From Mactromeris polynyma (taxonomy: Eukaryota; Mollusca; Bivalvia; Venerida; Mactridae): a stretch of 64,000 bases of DNA. Position 1 is the stretch's first letter, and every line of letters begins with the position of its first letter. This document shows, one piece after another, positions 11,876 through 24,520 of this stretch. The notes beneath the pieces are model-generated. The model was not told the DNA's origin. It worked only from the letters and a program-made list of their open reading frames with translations, and searched no databases. The stretch lies in assembly GCA_032209605.1 (NCBI GenBank), contig JASFXZ010000003.1:33692762-33756761 (forward strand). Reading direction: 5' to 3'. The position numbers and the translations under genes were made by a program.

Positions 11876-12689
11876 ACAAGAAGACCTATTGTCAAAGGAC
11901 CAGACAAGTGTTTCACCAGAACAACAGCCTCAATACGCATAATTCCATACATTAAATTTAATTTGCAACAATTGTAAAATATACCAGTATAAATTCTCTA
12001 AGAACAATTTTACACTCATTGGCTGATGGTATCAGTAAGGCATCATATTTATTTTACAAAATATGTTGTGTTTATCAAAGTTGGGAGTTCTGTCACATCC
12101 AGTATTGATGATGTCTAACGCAACTACAACAACAAATAGCAGGCCTAATCATATTTCAAATTGCAATTACTTGATGAGACATCACCGACTTCCGTGCTTC
12201 ACTCTGATGCAATCAGGTACATTGGCAGGCAGGGAGTGTAAACAAATGTGCGAGAAATTAACTGGTCAACAAGATAAGAAAGTGTAAGATACTACTTTTT
12301 GCATTGATATTGAATCTTCTGAAATGTGATGGCTCAATATTAGAAAATAATAATTAGGGAATAAGTTTTAGGGCAAGCTTAAGTATCAGACATATGGATG
12401 TTTCAAAAATAAATGCAGTTATGACCCGTAACAGGACTTTAATTAGGGATGGTACTTATAGCTACTTCCAACAGCCTTGCTGTTGGGCTAGAGTTTTAGT
12501 GACATGGTCGAGTGTCCGCTTTACATTCAGAGACTCAGGTTCAATCCCTGGCAGGGGCATTTTGGGCTTTCCTCTGTAATATAGTTTTTAACCACAAAGG
12601 GTATTTGCTTAGTAGATAGCAACCAAACTATCCAGATTCCAGATCCTTGCAGATACCTCCCTCCAAACTTACTCAGAGTTATTCATCAT

Positions 12690-13060
12690 GAGAATATTGT
12701 ATCTACTTCTACTTCGTTACTGCCTAGGGCATAAATGCATCGCAGGCAAGTGACGCCATCAAAGTGGTAAAAGCCATACAAAGTGGCATATATACAATTA
12801 AAATTTTAAAATCATCAGTGCTGCTCAGGCTGTGTATGTCTGCAGAGCGGAGCTGAAGCCGTCTACAGAAGTGATCTGCACCAGGTCTGGAGGAAGGGAG
12901 TTCCAGTCTCGTATGGTTCGAGGCAGGAAGCTGTTCTTGTATTGTTTGTAATTGGCCTGGAGTTCAATATAGGCTTTGTTATGTCTCCTAGTACCATGGT
13001 AATGTGCTGGAGTAACTCTTCTGTATTGCAACAACTTATGTGATGTCATTTTGAATGATG
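12690..13060 (-). pseudogene. LINE 3' end (C-terminal fragment of a reverse transcriptase protein)
   Basis: The minus-strand frame 12825-13049 includes YKNSFLPRTIRDWNSLPPDL followed by TSVDGFSSAL. This is the familiar C-terminal pattern of non-LTR retrotransposon proteins (FF.RTI..WN.LP..V). Nothing of the catalytic reverse transcriptase domain is present, so this is a 5'-truncated copy, with its 3' UTR probably running to about 12690. Confidence 0.7.
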
Positions 13061-13912
13061 ATATTATTATTAGTATTATTCCATGAGAAAGATAAAAATT
13101 ATTTTGTAAGGAAACTTAATTCTTCCAGTTCTTTCATTACTAATTAGGAATGGAGAAAGTCACACAAATAACAATGAATATGCATTAAACCATAGAGGCG
13201 TCAATGACCATTTTTAATAACATACCAATATAACAATTTTAATACGAGAAGTTAAATCAACAACCGATATCGCCAATATAGACGAAAATGTCTTATCCGA
13301 ATTCACTACAATTAACTGCACATGGTTATACATATTTCCGATTAATTACAAATGAAACATAATTTCGATCGACATTTATACAAGAGGCTAAGCATAATTT
13401 CATTTCAGACAGTAGATATATACCTGTTTTGATCATTGATCTCATAAAAATTCTGCTGTTATTGTTGTTGTTCTGGTTATGGTCCCGTTGTGCACGACTA
13501 CGAAAGTAATCGTTGTCGTCTCTCTATATACATCTCACTCTGTGCTTAAAACTCTACCACGAATACAAGTGACATTAAAAAATGATTTTTCATGCAATCA
13601 GCACTTTTTTTTTTTAAATGTACAGAGTGGTATAAATATTGGAATTGTTGCTAAAAATACTAGGCGCTTAAATCGATTTAACAAACTCCCAACAACACCA
13701 TCAAAGCATTTATATATATATACATACATCAAGGTAACCACCTTGAAATGTATTAAACCCAGAATCATGTCTATTTAATTATATTCCTTTCGATGCACAA
13801 TTCCAACAATTGATGGTATAAACGAAAACAATTTTTTTTCAATCAAAACATTTTCGAACATTACTTGTATTTTCAATGCCATCAGACTTGACATTCAGAA
13901 CTTTGGTTTCCA

Positions 13913-13942
13913 CAGGGCTAGTACATACCGGTACTAGCCCTG
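13913..13942. repeat. Perfect 12-bp hairpin
   Basis: CAGGGCTAGTAC and its exact inverse complement are separated by ATACCG. The direct repeat TGGTTTCCA flanks the hairpin on both sides. Its function is unknown; it may be the tip or remnant of a transposon. Confidence 0.7.
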
Positions 13943-14617
13943 GTTTCCATTAGCCCTCCCAAAACAACCCTTTCTTTTACCCTGTCCTATGAAAATGACA
14001 ACTAGCTTTGAATCTGATTAGAAATATCAGCCTATTGGGCTCTAACCCAATAGCTTAGCAATACAAGTTGACATCTTTTGGTATCGCCTAATAAATCAAT
14101 GGGACATGCTGGATTTGTTATCATATTGTTAGGGTATTTCCATAGCAAGGCCCCATTTTTCTCTCAAAAGATCAATAAAAAATTCTTCAGGAAGTTTTCT
14201 CAACTAATCTTGATGTGCGTGATGCATGTGATGCATTGAGAGCATACATATTTTATACAGCTGTAACCAGAATGTGTAATGATCAAAATGTATTGTTTTG
14301 TTTGTTAGAAGTAAAGAAACTCAAAGGTTAAAAACCTGATTTATTCTTCTTTTGTTGGATTATTTTGCCAGAAAAAATCAATATGCTGATAAATCATCAA
14401 TTAGATGCATTGATCTATGGAAATGTTTTATTTATTTGATAAATCTTTAAATACCATCGCACTCACATGACAGTAAAGGCTGTTAATGGACATTGGAGCA
14501 AGTGTCCGACTCCATAGCACTGTTATTCTATTATCTCTCCACTGATGTAGGGCTAACGAAGTGGTTTTGAGGTATTTAACATAATAAGTCATGAAATATG
14601 CAGAGTAACGCACATAG

Positions 14618-14856
14618 GAGCGCTGTTATGGAACTTATAACCTCTTCTGTAACTGATGTCATTTCAAGTAAAAGCAAAATGTGATGTCACTAATTGCAAG
14701 CAGGAAACAATATTTACTCTATATGAACACTTTGTTTTCATACTGCCATATGGGGCAAATATTGCTTACTGTCAGTACTTGGTGAAGTCATGTGCGACGT
14801 TTTCTGGAAATGACGTCACTTTTAAAGGAGAGGTTGGAAATCGTACAGCGGCTCTC
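14618..14856. mobile_element. MITE-like element rich in TGACGTCA, copy 2
   Basis: Same family and orientation as 7132-7367, sharing GGAAAC..TATTTACTC, GCCATATGGGGCAA.TATTGC, GACGTTTTCTGGAAATGACG and GGTTGGAAATCGTACAGCGG. The left-end CRE motif has decayed to TGATGTCA. Terminal inverted repeats are about 50 bp; non-coding. Confidence 0.75.
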
Positions 14857-15357
14857 ATATAATGGTAACTGATATATAAGTTGCTGCATAACAAACTATT
14901 GTATATAAAAATGATTGTTATCCTGATAAGATTTATGTGACCCTATGTTGATAACAAGAAGTCATTCTATCAGAGTTGTGGTGCAGTTCTGTTGCTCACT
15001 CCTTCTTATACTGGTACGTTATTTCATACCCTCAATGTAACTCTAGTATCCATGTCGAGAGGTCAGGTTTTGCGAATCTGACCTTCTCAGTGCTGGTCTG
15101 TCTTTGTAGCCCTCCACCTAGATTGTTCAAATTGTGTGATTCACTAAAAACATGGCTGCCAGGGGGTCACTTTTTCGATATGAATACATTATAATTATAG
15201 TGAAAATTTTAACATGCTGGAAATAGAAAAGATTTGCTATGATCAGCCTATCTTTGTGAGAATCTTTACTTAAAGAATTTTGACACAGGACAATAATACC
15301 AAACATTTCAGGTGGTGAGGTGAGTGATTAAGGGACATGATGCCTCTTGTTAAAACA

Positions 15358-15536
15358 TTGTTTGGCATAACCCTACATACCCATGAAAAATGGCCCCTAC
15401 TAAAAAAATGTAGGGTCTGGGTGTGAATCGATTTTTTCAGAATATTAATAGTTAACAATAGTATGACCATAAAAATAATAATTAATTACCTACCTACCCA
15501 TCTAAATTCTGTTATGTAGGGTTATGCAAAACAAAA
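15358..15536. mobile_element. MITE-like element (GCATAACCCTACAT family), copy A
   Basis: The left terminus TTGTTTGGCATAACCCTACA and the inverted right terminus TTGTTTTGCATAACCCTACA differ by one base over 20. Subterminal CCCATGAAAAATGGCCCCTA and CTACCTACCCATCTAAATT follow. Relatives are at 28486 and 31665. It lies just past the 3' end of MRPS34. Confidence 0.75.
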
Positions 15537-15922
15537 CCATTTTAAGGATGGCCTAACTAACAATGTAAAACTTTGTTTATTGAGTGAAACTGAATTCATC
15601 ATAGAACTGTATTAAACAGGTCCAGAATATTAACCCTTTGAGCAGTACTGGCCTATTCTCAAATTAAAAGGTAAAACACCCCCGTAGGAAAGGTAGTATT
15701 CAACAATTCCAAAAGTTTCAACAATGTGAACAAGTACAATACAAGTACAATATCATTCTATGCCACAAATTATCTAAATATGTAACAAATATATATATAT
15801 CAGAAGAACACAATCACATACATATAAAATTTACTCAGTAAAGAATTAGACAATGAATTACACAATATTTCGACATTCATGATTTTTACAGTTCTGCACG
15901 ATGGTACTTTACTATTGTCACA

Positions 15923-18149
15923 CTATTTTATATCACTTAAATCTGGTTTATCAGTTTCTGTAGAAGTTTGTCCATATACTGCATTGTTAAACTTACTTTT
16001 TTTAATAATTCTGTTACAAGAAAATGTTGAGTCATTCACTTCTAGTCCACCAGCAATCAAATCTTCAAGAAATAATTGTTTCATCAAGGGAGGTAACTCA
16101 TATTGGTCAGACACTACTTTAGGTGGCTTCAGTTCACACACCTTTAGTGCATCAAGCCAAACATATTCCTTGTCTTTAGGAATTAATCTCCAATCATGTT
16201 TCATTCCTGCACCAATTGTACAATTTCCATAAGTCCGGCCTCTGAAATACTTCTCCCCCGCAGCTGTTCCTTTACAATATCCCTGCAATTGAACAATATG
16301 TATAAAGTTACGCTTAGAAATCAACAAATGCCCTGGATTGAGAATAATCATTTAATTTATACATGGATGCTAAAACATTCAATGATGATAGATACAAATA
16401 ACCCATAGTATCAGTAAAGCCCTATTTTCATAGCACCCTGCAGGGATTTCCTGGACACGCGTTTTCTGCATCCCTGACACAATTTTTCAGGCAAAGGAGC
16501 CAAATAGGTCTGCATCTGTGGGACCCGTAAGCATGTATTTAACCCATTGGCAAATTTGAACTTTTTGTTATTTAAATGTCTTTGTGGTTAAAACTTGCTA
16601 CCAATATCACCTCAGTGCTTGCACTTTGCAAGCGTCTCGGTAATACATGGTCACGTTGGCTGATGAATAAATGTCACAGCCACAAGAATTTACTCTTGGG
16701 ACCCTCCGTATTTTGATTATACATTGGGCAAGTGAATAAGCCAAGTCCATAACTAAACCATCACCCACCCATCAGATAAATAAGTGGCATAGTTAAATCA
16801 TGGAAGCCAAACAATCTGTCATAAGAGGTTGATAAATTAATGATAATTCAAACAAAAAGCATGTGAAGTTAACAAGATTATTACTCTAAATAGACAAGTG
16901 AGTTCTGCAGTGTACTTAGTATCTATAGTGTAATTCAAATAATTAATTAACGAGCTGCAAGACATTTTTTCTCTTCCCCAATGGCAATAATTATGTATTA
17001 CATCATATATGGTAGTTTCAACCAGGCAAATTGCATTTCATTTCACAAAAAAGACTTTGATATTTAGATGTTGACACATGTCTAGGGCTGTCCATGTGTC
17101 TAGGGCTGTCTTTAATACAATCAACATATCAACATTTTTTGTCAATCGATATTGAACACATACACATATCAATGTTATGACGGTAAAATACAGAATGGGT
17201 ACAGTCTAAAAATATACCAAAATAGCATAACATCGCTTGGTATGTTTCATTTGGTGATGTTTCATGTTCATATGAGAAAGTGCCTGGCATTCAATAGGTA
17301 ATGCAGACATTTCTTCGGTGACAGCAGTGTCTTTAAAGACAGGAGTTTAATGTTTGATAATTCTTGCAAAGTATGCTCATGGCACTGAACACCGGTGCAC
17401 ACTGAACAACGGTGGAAACTGAAAATGTCCAATTACTATGCTAGTTTTTGTCGCACATTTGTTTACATCGTAGTGTAAAGCATTTTATAGTTCTTCCAAT
17501 CGAAAATTTCATTCTTGCAAGCAAAATATATTGGAAAACAATATAAAAGTTCAATATACCTCTTTTTCTATGATATGTATAAGTTTTTTAAGCACCTTCA
17601 CTTATATTGCAATTTAAAGTACCCATCTTTATTATCTTTTTATACTGTCATACTCCCCTTACGGGTATTAATGACATATCTTTATAAAGCATATATCTGA
17701 GATGAACTATAGTAATTGTTTAGCAAACTTTTCAATGAAATTTTAAGGAGTGAGAATATGATCAATTGCTTGAGAGTAAAGAAACTGGGGCATTCCAGAG
17801 ACCTGCCATTGTATCCATGGGTTATGCTAAGAAGGGTTAGTCGACATTAGAGGTCCAGACAGCTCAGTCAAAGAATGATTATTTCAAGACTTGTATATTG
17901 AGGGTGAAATTGGTTCAAGAATCGTGTCATCGATTCTGTCCTCGAAGTAAGCAGAACATTTATACTCACTTTGGCATTCATGTCTGGTTTAACCGATGTC
18001 AATTTGTAGAATGATGGTTCTTCGTATCTTTTGCTGAACGACACCCTATACACAAAACGCCCTTCCCCGAAATTCCTCAGGTTCCTAGCAATTTCAAATA
18101 ATGACATGCCATGGAAGTGACTTTCTCTACCAATGTAACGTATCGGCAT
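15923..18149 (-). CDS. MRPS34: Mitochondrial ribosomal protein mS34 (two coding exons)
   Basis: Component of the small subunit of the mitochondrial ribosome, needed for translation inside mitochondria. Coding exons on the minus strand are 17970-18149 and 15923-16282, with GTGAGT donor and GCAG acceptor. They sum to 540 bases and encode 179 residues, somewhat shorter than the human protein. Exon 1 contains LFEIARNLRNFGEGRFVYR and YEEPSFYKLTSVKPDMNAK. Exon 2 contains YCKGTAAGEKYFRGRT and then MKHDWRLIPKDKEY, followed by ELPPLMKQLFLED. The pattern W/Y-x-L-T-x-VKPD, then G-K-x(n)-HDWRL-P-K is the mS34 family signature. The start ATG sits in a good context (CAAAATGCC). The tail after residue 150 is polar and poorly conserved. 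Confidence 0.9.
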
Positions 18150-20587
18150 TTTGGAATATTGTTTTCGCTAGTCGAATATTATTGTTGATGAGAGATACCA
18201 CGAAAACTGATGATAACCTGAGAAATAGGCGTGCTCGATTCAAATCGACACCGATTGTAATTAAGAATATGTTCTACTGGTGTTCTAAAGGTTTAATCGA
18301 ACGCATCGAACTTAAAAAGGCAACCCCTTCGAACTAACAATTTTGGTACAATTCGGCTTTCACAAACCGCAGAACTGATGAAATGTTTTAATAGATTTGA
18401 AATACTGCGTGTTGTACTGCATGTTTGCCACTTAAGTAACGCTTGCGCAAACCACTTAATGAATTGAAAGGGACGCAACTCTTACAACCTTATAGCGTTT
18501 TCATCGAGTTGACGTTCGTTACGCGCCAAAATACGACTATATTCACTTAATAAGTACAGTTGTCAATAACTGTGTCGTGATTGTTGTCAAATCGATGTTG
18601 TTTTCAGGCACACAAATAGTCAGGGCCATGTCGTGACTAGTCTAGCTTGAGCTATCAGCGTGGATGAAGTTCTCACTTTTGAAAAATCTAGAACTTAAAA
18701 TCGCCGACCTGAAATTGAAAAATGTCATATACACAAACGTGTCCTACTGTGCTGTAAATCAAATATAGTACTAATACTTACACGTGCATGTTTATAGACT
18801 TGTCTGCGACAGATCCCATATCCCTGGGTGTACAGCGGTCATTCTTTCAGTTGTATCTGGAACACATATATAGGCCGATAAGGTCCCTTGTAGTAGCCTA
18901 TCATGTAAATTGGAAGCTGCAGTAAGCTATAATGGTTCATCTGTTTTTGGATGTACATTTGTAGGTTTCGATATAAATTTGTTAATCTAAAGCTCGTTTC
19001 GCCGCTGGATCTATATGCCTGTCCATTTAGTGACCATTTGCTTCTCTAGAAACAAATGCGCATTTTTAAAGCATGCACGCATTTGTCGAACTGGGAAACA
19101 CATAGACTACTATCGATATCGTTTTGACACAAAAATAGAACTGTAAAGGACGACAGGCTGGGCAGCAGGTTAGATATATCCGATGAAATAACACCCACCG
19201 TATAAGTTACAACACATATCGCAATATGGTATAGGCTATTTTGCAATTGTTAGCTGTTTACTAAAGCGATCGGTAAAAGCAAAACTGGTTTGGTTGCTTC
19301 TTTAATTTCTACGCTCCACACAGCGCTTTGATTCCACTACCGTTACATGTAGGTATCGGAATAAGCGCCCGATGCTAAAGGAGAGTACTTTCATTCGTGC
19401 AGGTAGATGTAGATGAAGATCAGATAGGCCTAGACTAGTTTGGCGTTCATACATTGCCAAAACAATGTATACTTAAACACTACCGTCAAACCTTGCTAGC
19501 TTTTTTCATGCTTATCTGCAATAATAAGTGTAAAGCTGTCCTGAACATTAAATTAGATTACTTGAGTTCACATTTCATTGGATCTGCAGTAATAATGTTT
19601 TGCCTGTTGTTGATTGTCTGTAATTGGGAGTAATATTTTCCAACAGACATGGCATGTGCGCTTCTGTTAATCTGATTCTAACAAAGGGTGAAATTATAAT
19701 ACGTTATACCAGTGCATTGTTGTTCTCCCGTTTTTTAGTGCTGTTGAATTAATTTAATAGTTTTCATTAGTAATGAAATTGACTACAAGGGCAAAGTAAC
19801 CGAAATTATGACTCAGTCTGCACTTTATAGTCAAGAAAAATATATCGTGACGCTATTTCGCTCTGTCATTGTCAGTGGTCAATCTTTCAGTCAAGAAGTG
19901 CATTTTTCTTTGTAACAATATTATGGCATGTTATGTTGAACCTCAAGAACAAACCACAGTATACCCAAACAATCTAACGAATACACTCGATATTGTTAAA
20001 AACGCGTCACGAACTCTAAAATCGGCGACAAATCTATCTATGGTACATAATAGATGTTTGTAAACCTAAATGGTTTAAATATCGTACAAATACCGATCAT
20101 TTCTAACACCGAGTGTGAATAAAGGCTGGGGTATGTTAGGTTGGGGTAGAACTCATTCACGAATGGTATGTTCATGTATGTATATTAATTAAACACGACG
20201 CTGACTTATAAATACACTAAAGCACGTTTCTATAACTGCATGGGCTCCATACTGTTAAATAATTTATGTTCATGCATTTTTTATACATTTGAAACTATTG
20301 CGTTTTAAAGATTGTGAATAAGAAAAGCAATTACATTATAAGTGTATTGTCACATTGGGTCATCCTGACTCGACGCATGATGTGTCTTTATATGATCTGT
20401 TTATTTCATAGCGAAATATAAACCCATGCCTTACAATAAGGATGTGTAACACTGATTAATTATTTTATAATTGTTGCTGTTGTACATAAACAGATCAATT
20501 AGACATAAATTGATGGATGACCAAGTCATAGGTGGAAAGTTTAAAAGGACTTTGACTATACAGTTTTGTTGAGGTAATCACCGCGCC
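18150..20587. other. Region upstream of MRPS34, no gene seen
   Basis: The first few hundred bases presumably include the MRPS34 promoter and 5' UTR, but I see no TATA box or other decisive element. The rest is AT-rich with only short random-looking open frames. Confidence 0.5.
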
Positions 20588-20785
20588 TATGAATCCAACC
20601 CATTCTCATACATCACCGGATCCATCCAATTCTCAAACATCACTGGATCCAACCCATTCTCATACATCACCGGATCCATCCAATTCTCAAACATCACTGG
20701 ATCCAACCCATTCTCATACATCACCGGATCCATCCAATTCTCAAACATCACTGGATCCAACCCATTCTCATACATCACGGGATTC
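20588..20785. repeat. 27-bp minisatellite with alternating unit types
   Basis: About seven units of 27 bp. Two variants alternate strictly: AACCCATTCTCATACATCAC+CGGATCC and ATCCAATTCTCAAACATCAC+TGGATCC. The higher-order period is therefore 54 bp. Because the unit is a multiple of three without stops, both strands stay open across the array, but no gene features accompany it. Confidence 0.92.
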
Positions 20786-22073
20786 AATAAAGTATTAAGT
20801 CGTAGAACAAAGTGGAACAGTTGGACGTCGTGAGAATGGGTCCAACCTAGCCACATTGGAGATACAATGTATGTCTGACCTATGAGGTGAGAACGAGTTA
20901 TTTCATCGGAATGAAGTACATGTACAACATTCAAACAAATAAAATCATATACAAACTCTATCAAATACAAATACATCACAAACTTGTTTTAATGAATTAT
21001 TCTAGGATACTTGAATGAATTATATTTTCAAATATTATATGCAGCTACGCTCCCCAGCACAAGAAATCTGCCAATATTGTTTTGTCATTGTAACTATCTT
21101 GATCTGCGTATCAGTGTATTATCCTTTGTATGTTTGTTTTTTAAACTGTAATTATACCACAATATTGAAATACAGTATTTAAAGTCATTGCTATACACAT
21201 GTTTTGTTACTATAAATTGATACTTTAAGGGTATAAAGCTGTCAGATAGGTCGCCTTTTGAGTGTTATGCAAACAATTTGTTATAAAATTATCAAATTTT
21301 GAGGTTATTTGTTTAAACACAAATTAAAAGGAAATAGTCAAACCGAGTTTACTCTAAAACCCACACGAATAAATGACTCAAAAAGCCATTAACATTTATG
21401 GGTTATGATAAGAGGTGTCCATGTTAATGACGCACCCACGACCTTTTATGAGAAATGTAAATAGTTCACGATAATATCATTTCATTCATAACGCATTCTA
21501 TAGTATGTCTGACTGACCAGTATGGTCAATATACGTGTATACGTCACTGAAGTGGCCAGAGGGACATTTTCGACTATTGAAAAGCTTGTTTACGTATTGC
21601 TTTAAAAACCAATGAAAATACATACATAATATTGTATATGTAAATATTAGTTTAATAAAACTCCTACATACATTTTATGTCATGTGGAAAAATATGACTG
21701 ATCGTTACAATAGTTCATCATTTAGAATGACTGTCAAATAAATGTCAATTCAGATATTTCAGGACGCCAGTTGACATTCTTTGAAAACCATGAAATGAAA
21801 CACACAGACTTTGCTATGACCATTATGAATTTTAAAATTACTGTAGCAAAGTTATTTTTTAGTTGTAAACCACGAAAAATCGTCGATACATCAAGAAAAG
21901 TCCATTGATCCGATCGCTGAGCGAGTTTATAAATACATCAAACGCTGAATTGAAAAGTTAATTACAATTACTATACTTTGTTGTGACCATAAAACAAATG
22001 CCTAATAATCGATCGTCTGGCTGAATATTTTATCATTATGAATAGCTCAAAGTATTTATATTGCTTTTTAGTC
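20786..22073. other. Non-coding spacer
   Basis: AT-rich; nothing recognised on either strand. Confidence 0.5.
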
Positions 22074-22552
22074 TACGGACTTCCAAGTTTGTGTATGGTA
22101 AATGTCCCGTATGTCGAAGTTCGAACGGAGGGAGTCAATTTTCTCGCAGAATATTATGTCACCCAGTCAGCGCTTTAAGAAACTCTCGTACGGACATGCT
22201 CCGTTTATTTAAGATACAAGAAAAGGATGATTATCACCTCCTTACAAGAGCTGAACAAGTTACCCTTTTTCGGTTGCGCACTGGCCACAACAGGCTCAAT
22301 GCACACATGCATTCGAAAATGAGACTTGCACAGTCAGCTAGATGTCCTTGTGGAGAGGAAGACCAGGCAGCTGAACACTTACTCCTGTCCTACCAGCTGT
22401 ACAAAGAAAAGAGAGAAGAGGTCTGGTCCCAGCCAACAAGCCTTCACCAGAAGCTGCACGGCTCTGTGGAGGACCTGGAGAAGAATCTAGCGTGTGTTGG
22501 TGATGCATGCTGGAGAAACCGTGTGACAGCGAACGAGAAGAAGAAAATTTAA
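22074..22552 (+). pseudogene. LINE C-terminal fragment with zinc-knuckle-like end
   Basis: The frame carries LLTRAEQVTLFRLRTGHNRL and then CPCGEEDQAAEHLLLSYQLY. This is the common RTE/jockey-like C-terminal block AEQ..IFRLRTGHN.L..H and C.CG....EHLL..C.LY found in animal LINEs. The last expected cysteine is tyrosine here, and the catalytic polymerase domain is absent upstream. It is therefore a truncated, decaying copy. It ends at a stop near 22550, followed by AT-rich DNA. Confidence 0.75.
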
Positions 22553-23276
22553 GATAAAAAAAACTCAAACGTATATGACAAAAAATGTGAAAAGATAAAA
22601 TGTTAGCAATTATTTTGAGATCGGCCATTTCAGTATACTTGTTTGTCTGTATCTACTCCATCAAAATATATCAAAGCCCCAAGGTCAATACATAGGATTG
22701 GTACTAAAATTATCATGTAGGGCAAACCAACACACTCTTCAAACTGGCACAACGAGCTCGAGTGGTTTTTATCAGTTTTCTATTCTAAAATTAAGCCTAA
22801 CTTGACTTCATGGGATGTTGTAGTATTTAATCATAACTTTTAACTATTCGTTGACTTTTTACGTATGAACGTGTTTAGTTGCGTGTATATTGACCTTAGT
22901 TCACCATCTGGAAGTCAGTACTGAGACCATTAAAGTGGAGACAACTTACTGAAATGATTGATGTATATAATCAAAGTAACCTTTCCTAAATAGCTTAACA
23001 TAATAAATGGAGTATTTTTAAGTTTCATTGGGATAAATTAAGCCAATGTTCGTAAACTCGACCACGTACCAGACGACAATTGTACGGTCGGAGACAGTCT
23101 AGGGTTTTGTTTACAAGATAAACTTTTACATGTCATAAATAACGATCAGTTGACAAATTGACATAAAAATATACCACAAACGTTAAAATTCACTAAATTT
23201 GTTTCTCTGAAACCATTATGTCGGTACTGTTGGGAAATATCTTCAAGGTACTAAGTTAAAATATTTTAAATACATA

Positions 23277-23454
23277 CAGTAACTCCTCACTTAACGACCA
23301 CCTCAATAAAAAGCCCACCTCAAAATTAAGAACACAATTTTGAAGTCCATTTTCACTGTTTTGTTCTTTATGCAACCTTAATATCAAGACCACCTCAACA
23401 AAAACACTATATTTCAAGGGTCCCAAGGATGGTCTTATTATTGAGGTTTTACTG
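23277..23454. mobile_element. pogo/Tigger-like MITE
   Basis: Bounded by TA-CAGTAACTCCTC on the left and GAGGTTTTACTG-TA on the right, giving inverted CAGTAA..CCTC termini. Inside are multiple ACCACCTCAA and TTATTGAGG blocks. It is similar, in inverted orientation, to 52876-53046. About 178 bp and non-coding. Confidence 0.65.
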
Positions 23455-24139
23455 TATTTTGTACTGAAATTTTAGGATGTCTCTAATAGGCAGATCTAGA
23501 GACGGAAATTATTCTGACATGTAGTTTGGTAGTTTGAATCAAGAACCCAGGAAAATAATTCATAAACTGAATAGCATCAAAATCTAGTTTTGCGTATTTA
23601 ATCAAGGAACATTATTAAAACAGATAAGAGTTGAAAGTTAAAAGTTGACCCAGAACATAGATTAGTCTCAAAGGACATCGTATTTTATGATATAAGTGCA
23701 TTATACGAGTTTAGTGCACCCACATGCTTTATTTTTAGAACTCCCTTGATTGTGTTTAGTTTCGCCAATCCTTGCCAATCCTTCCTGTTCTGTCAATGGT
23801 GAGGTTTTCACGACTGATTATCTGTAATACAGAAATTTATATTACATAAAATGCCCTCTTGAGCCAAGCTGAGTGTCCTATCGGTGAGCAATAAATGTAT
23901 ACTTACCTCGAACGAGCGAGTGGATTAATAGTGTTTGTTTATATTAAGATTTTAACATTCCACAAATGTTTGAAGTATGTTTATTACCACATGTGATTGA
24001 TCATAAATTTCGTATCTTTAACTATATTGCTATCGATGATAAAACACAGTCTTCACAAACTCGAAAAATCGAACATATCTTTCAGTGGGTGTGAGAGAGA
24101 GTAATATTTTCTTATCACGATAAAGTAGATATACTGATT

Positions 24140-24520
24140 ATATAACACTTTGGAAGATGAATTTCATTTTTTATTAGAATGTCCTATGTATATCGATATT
24201 AGGAAATTGTACATCAAAAAATATTATTGGAACAATCCTAACATGATAAAATTTATTGAACTTCTGTCTATCGAAAATAAAAACATACTTAATAAATTGT
24301 CCATATTTATTTTTAAAGCATTTGAAAAAAGAAATGAAGTTTTCTATGTTAATTAGAACCTTCTCTCAATCTAGTATGTACCGTCATTGATCATGTATAT
24401 GTTTCTTTTGGACATGTGTTCATATGTATATGAATTGTATTTATGTGTCATGTTTATTTGTAAATATGTGGTGTGATAGGCAGATTGCCTTACTTCCGTT
24501 AATAAACTAAACTATAACTT
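24140..24520 (+). pseudogene. LINE 3' end, second family
   Basis: The open frame to 24356 includes DEFHFLLECPMYIDIRKLYI and FIFKAFEKRNEVFYV. The motif DE.HFLL.CP.Y.D.R..Y is a frequent C-terminal signature of non-LTR retrotransposon proteins in marine invertebrates. A 3' UTR-like tail runs to about 24520. The polymerase domain is missing. Confidence 0.7.

Noticed and set aside
15879..16232. Plus-strand 117-residue open frame
   Set aside because: Antisense shadow of MRPS34 exon 2.
20587..20979. Open frames on both strands encoding 9-residue repeats
   Set aside because: They result from the 27-bp minisatellite, which is stop-free on both strands; the non-repeat part has no recognisable protein features.
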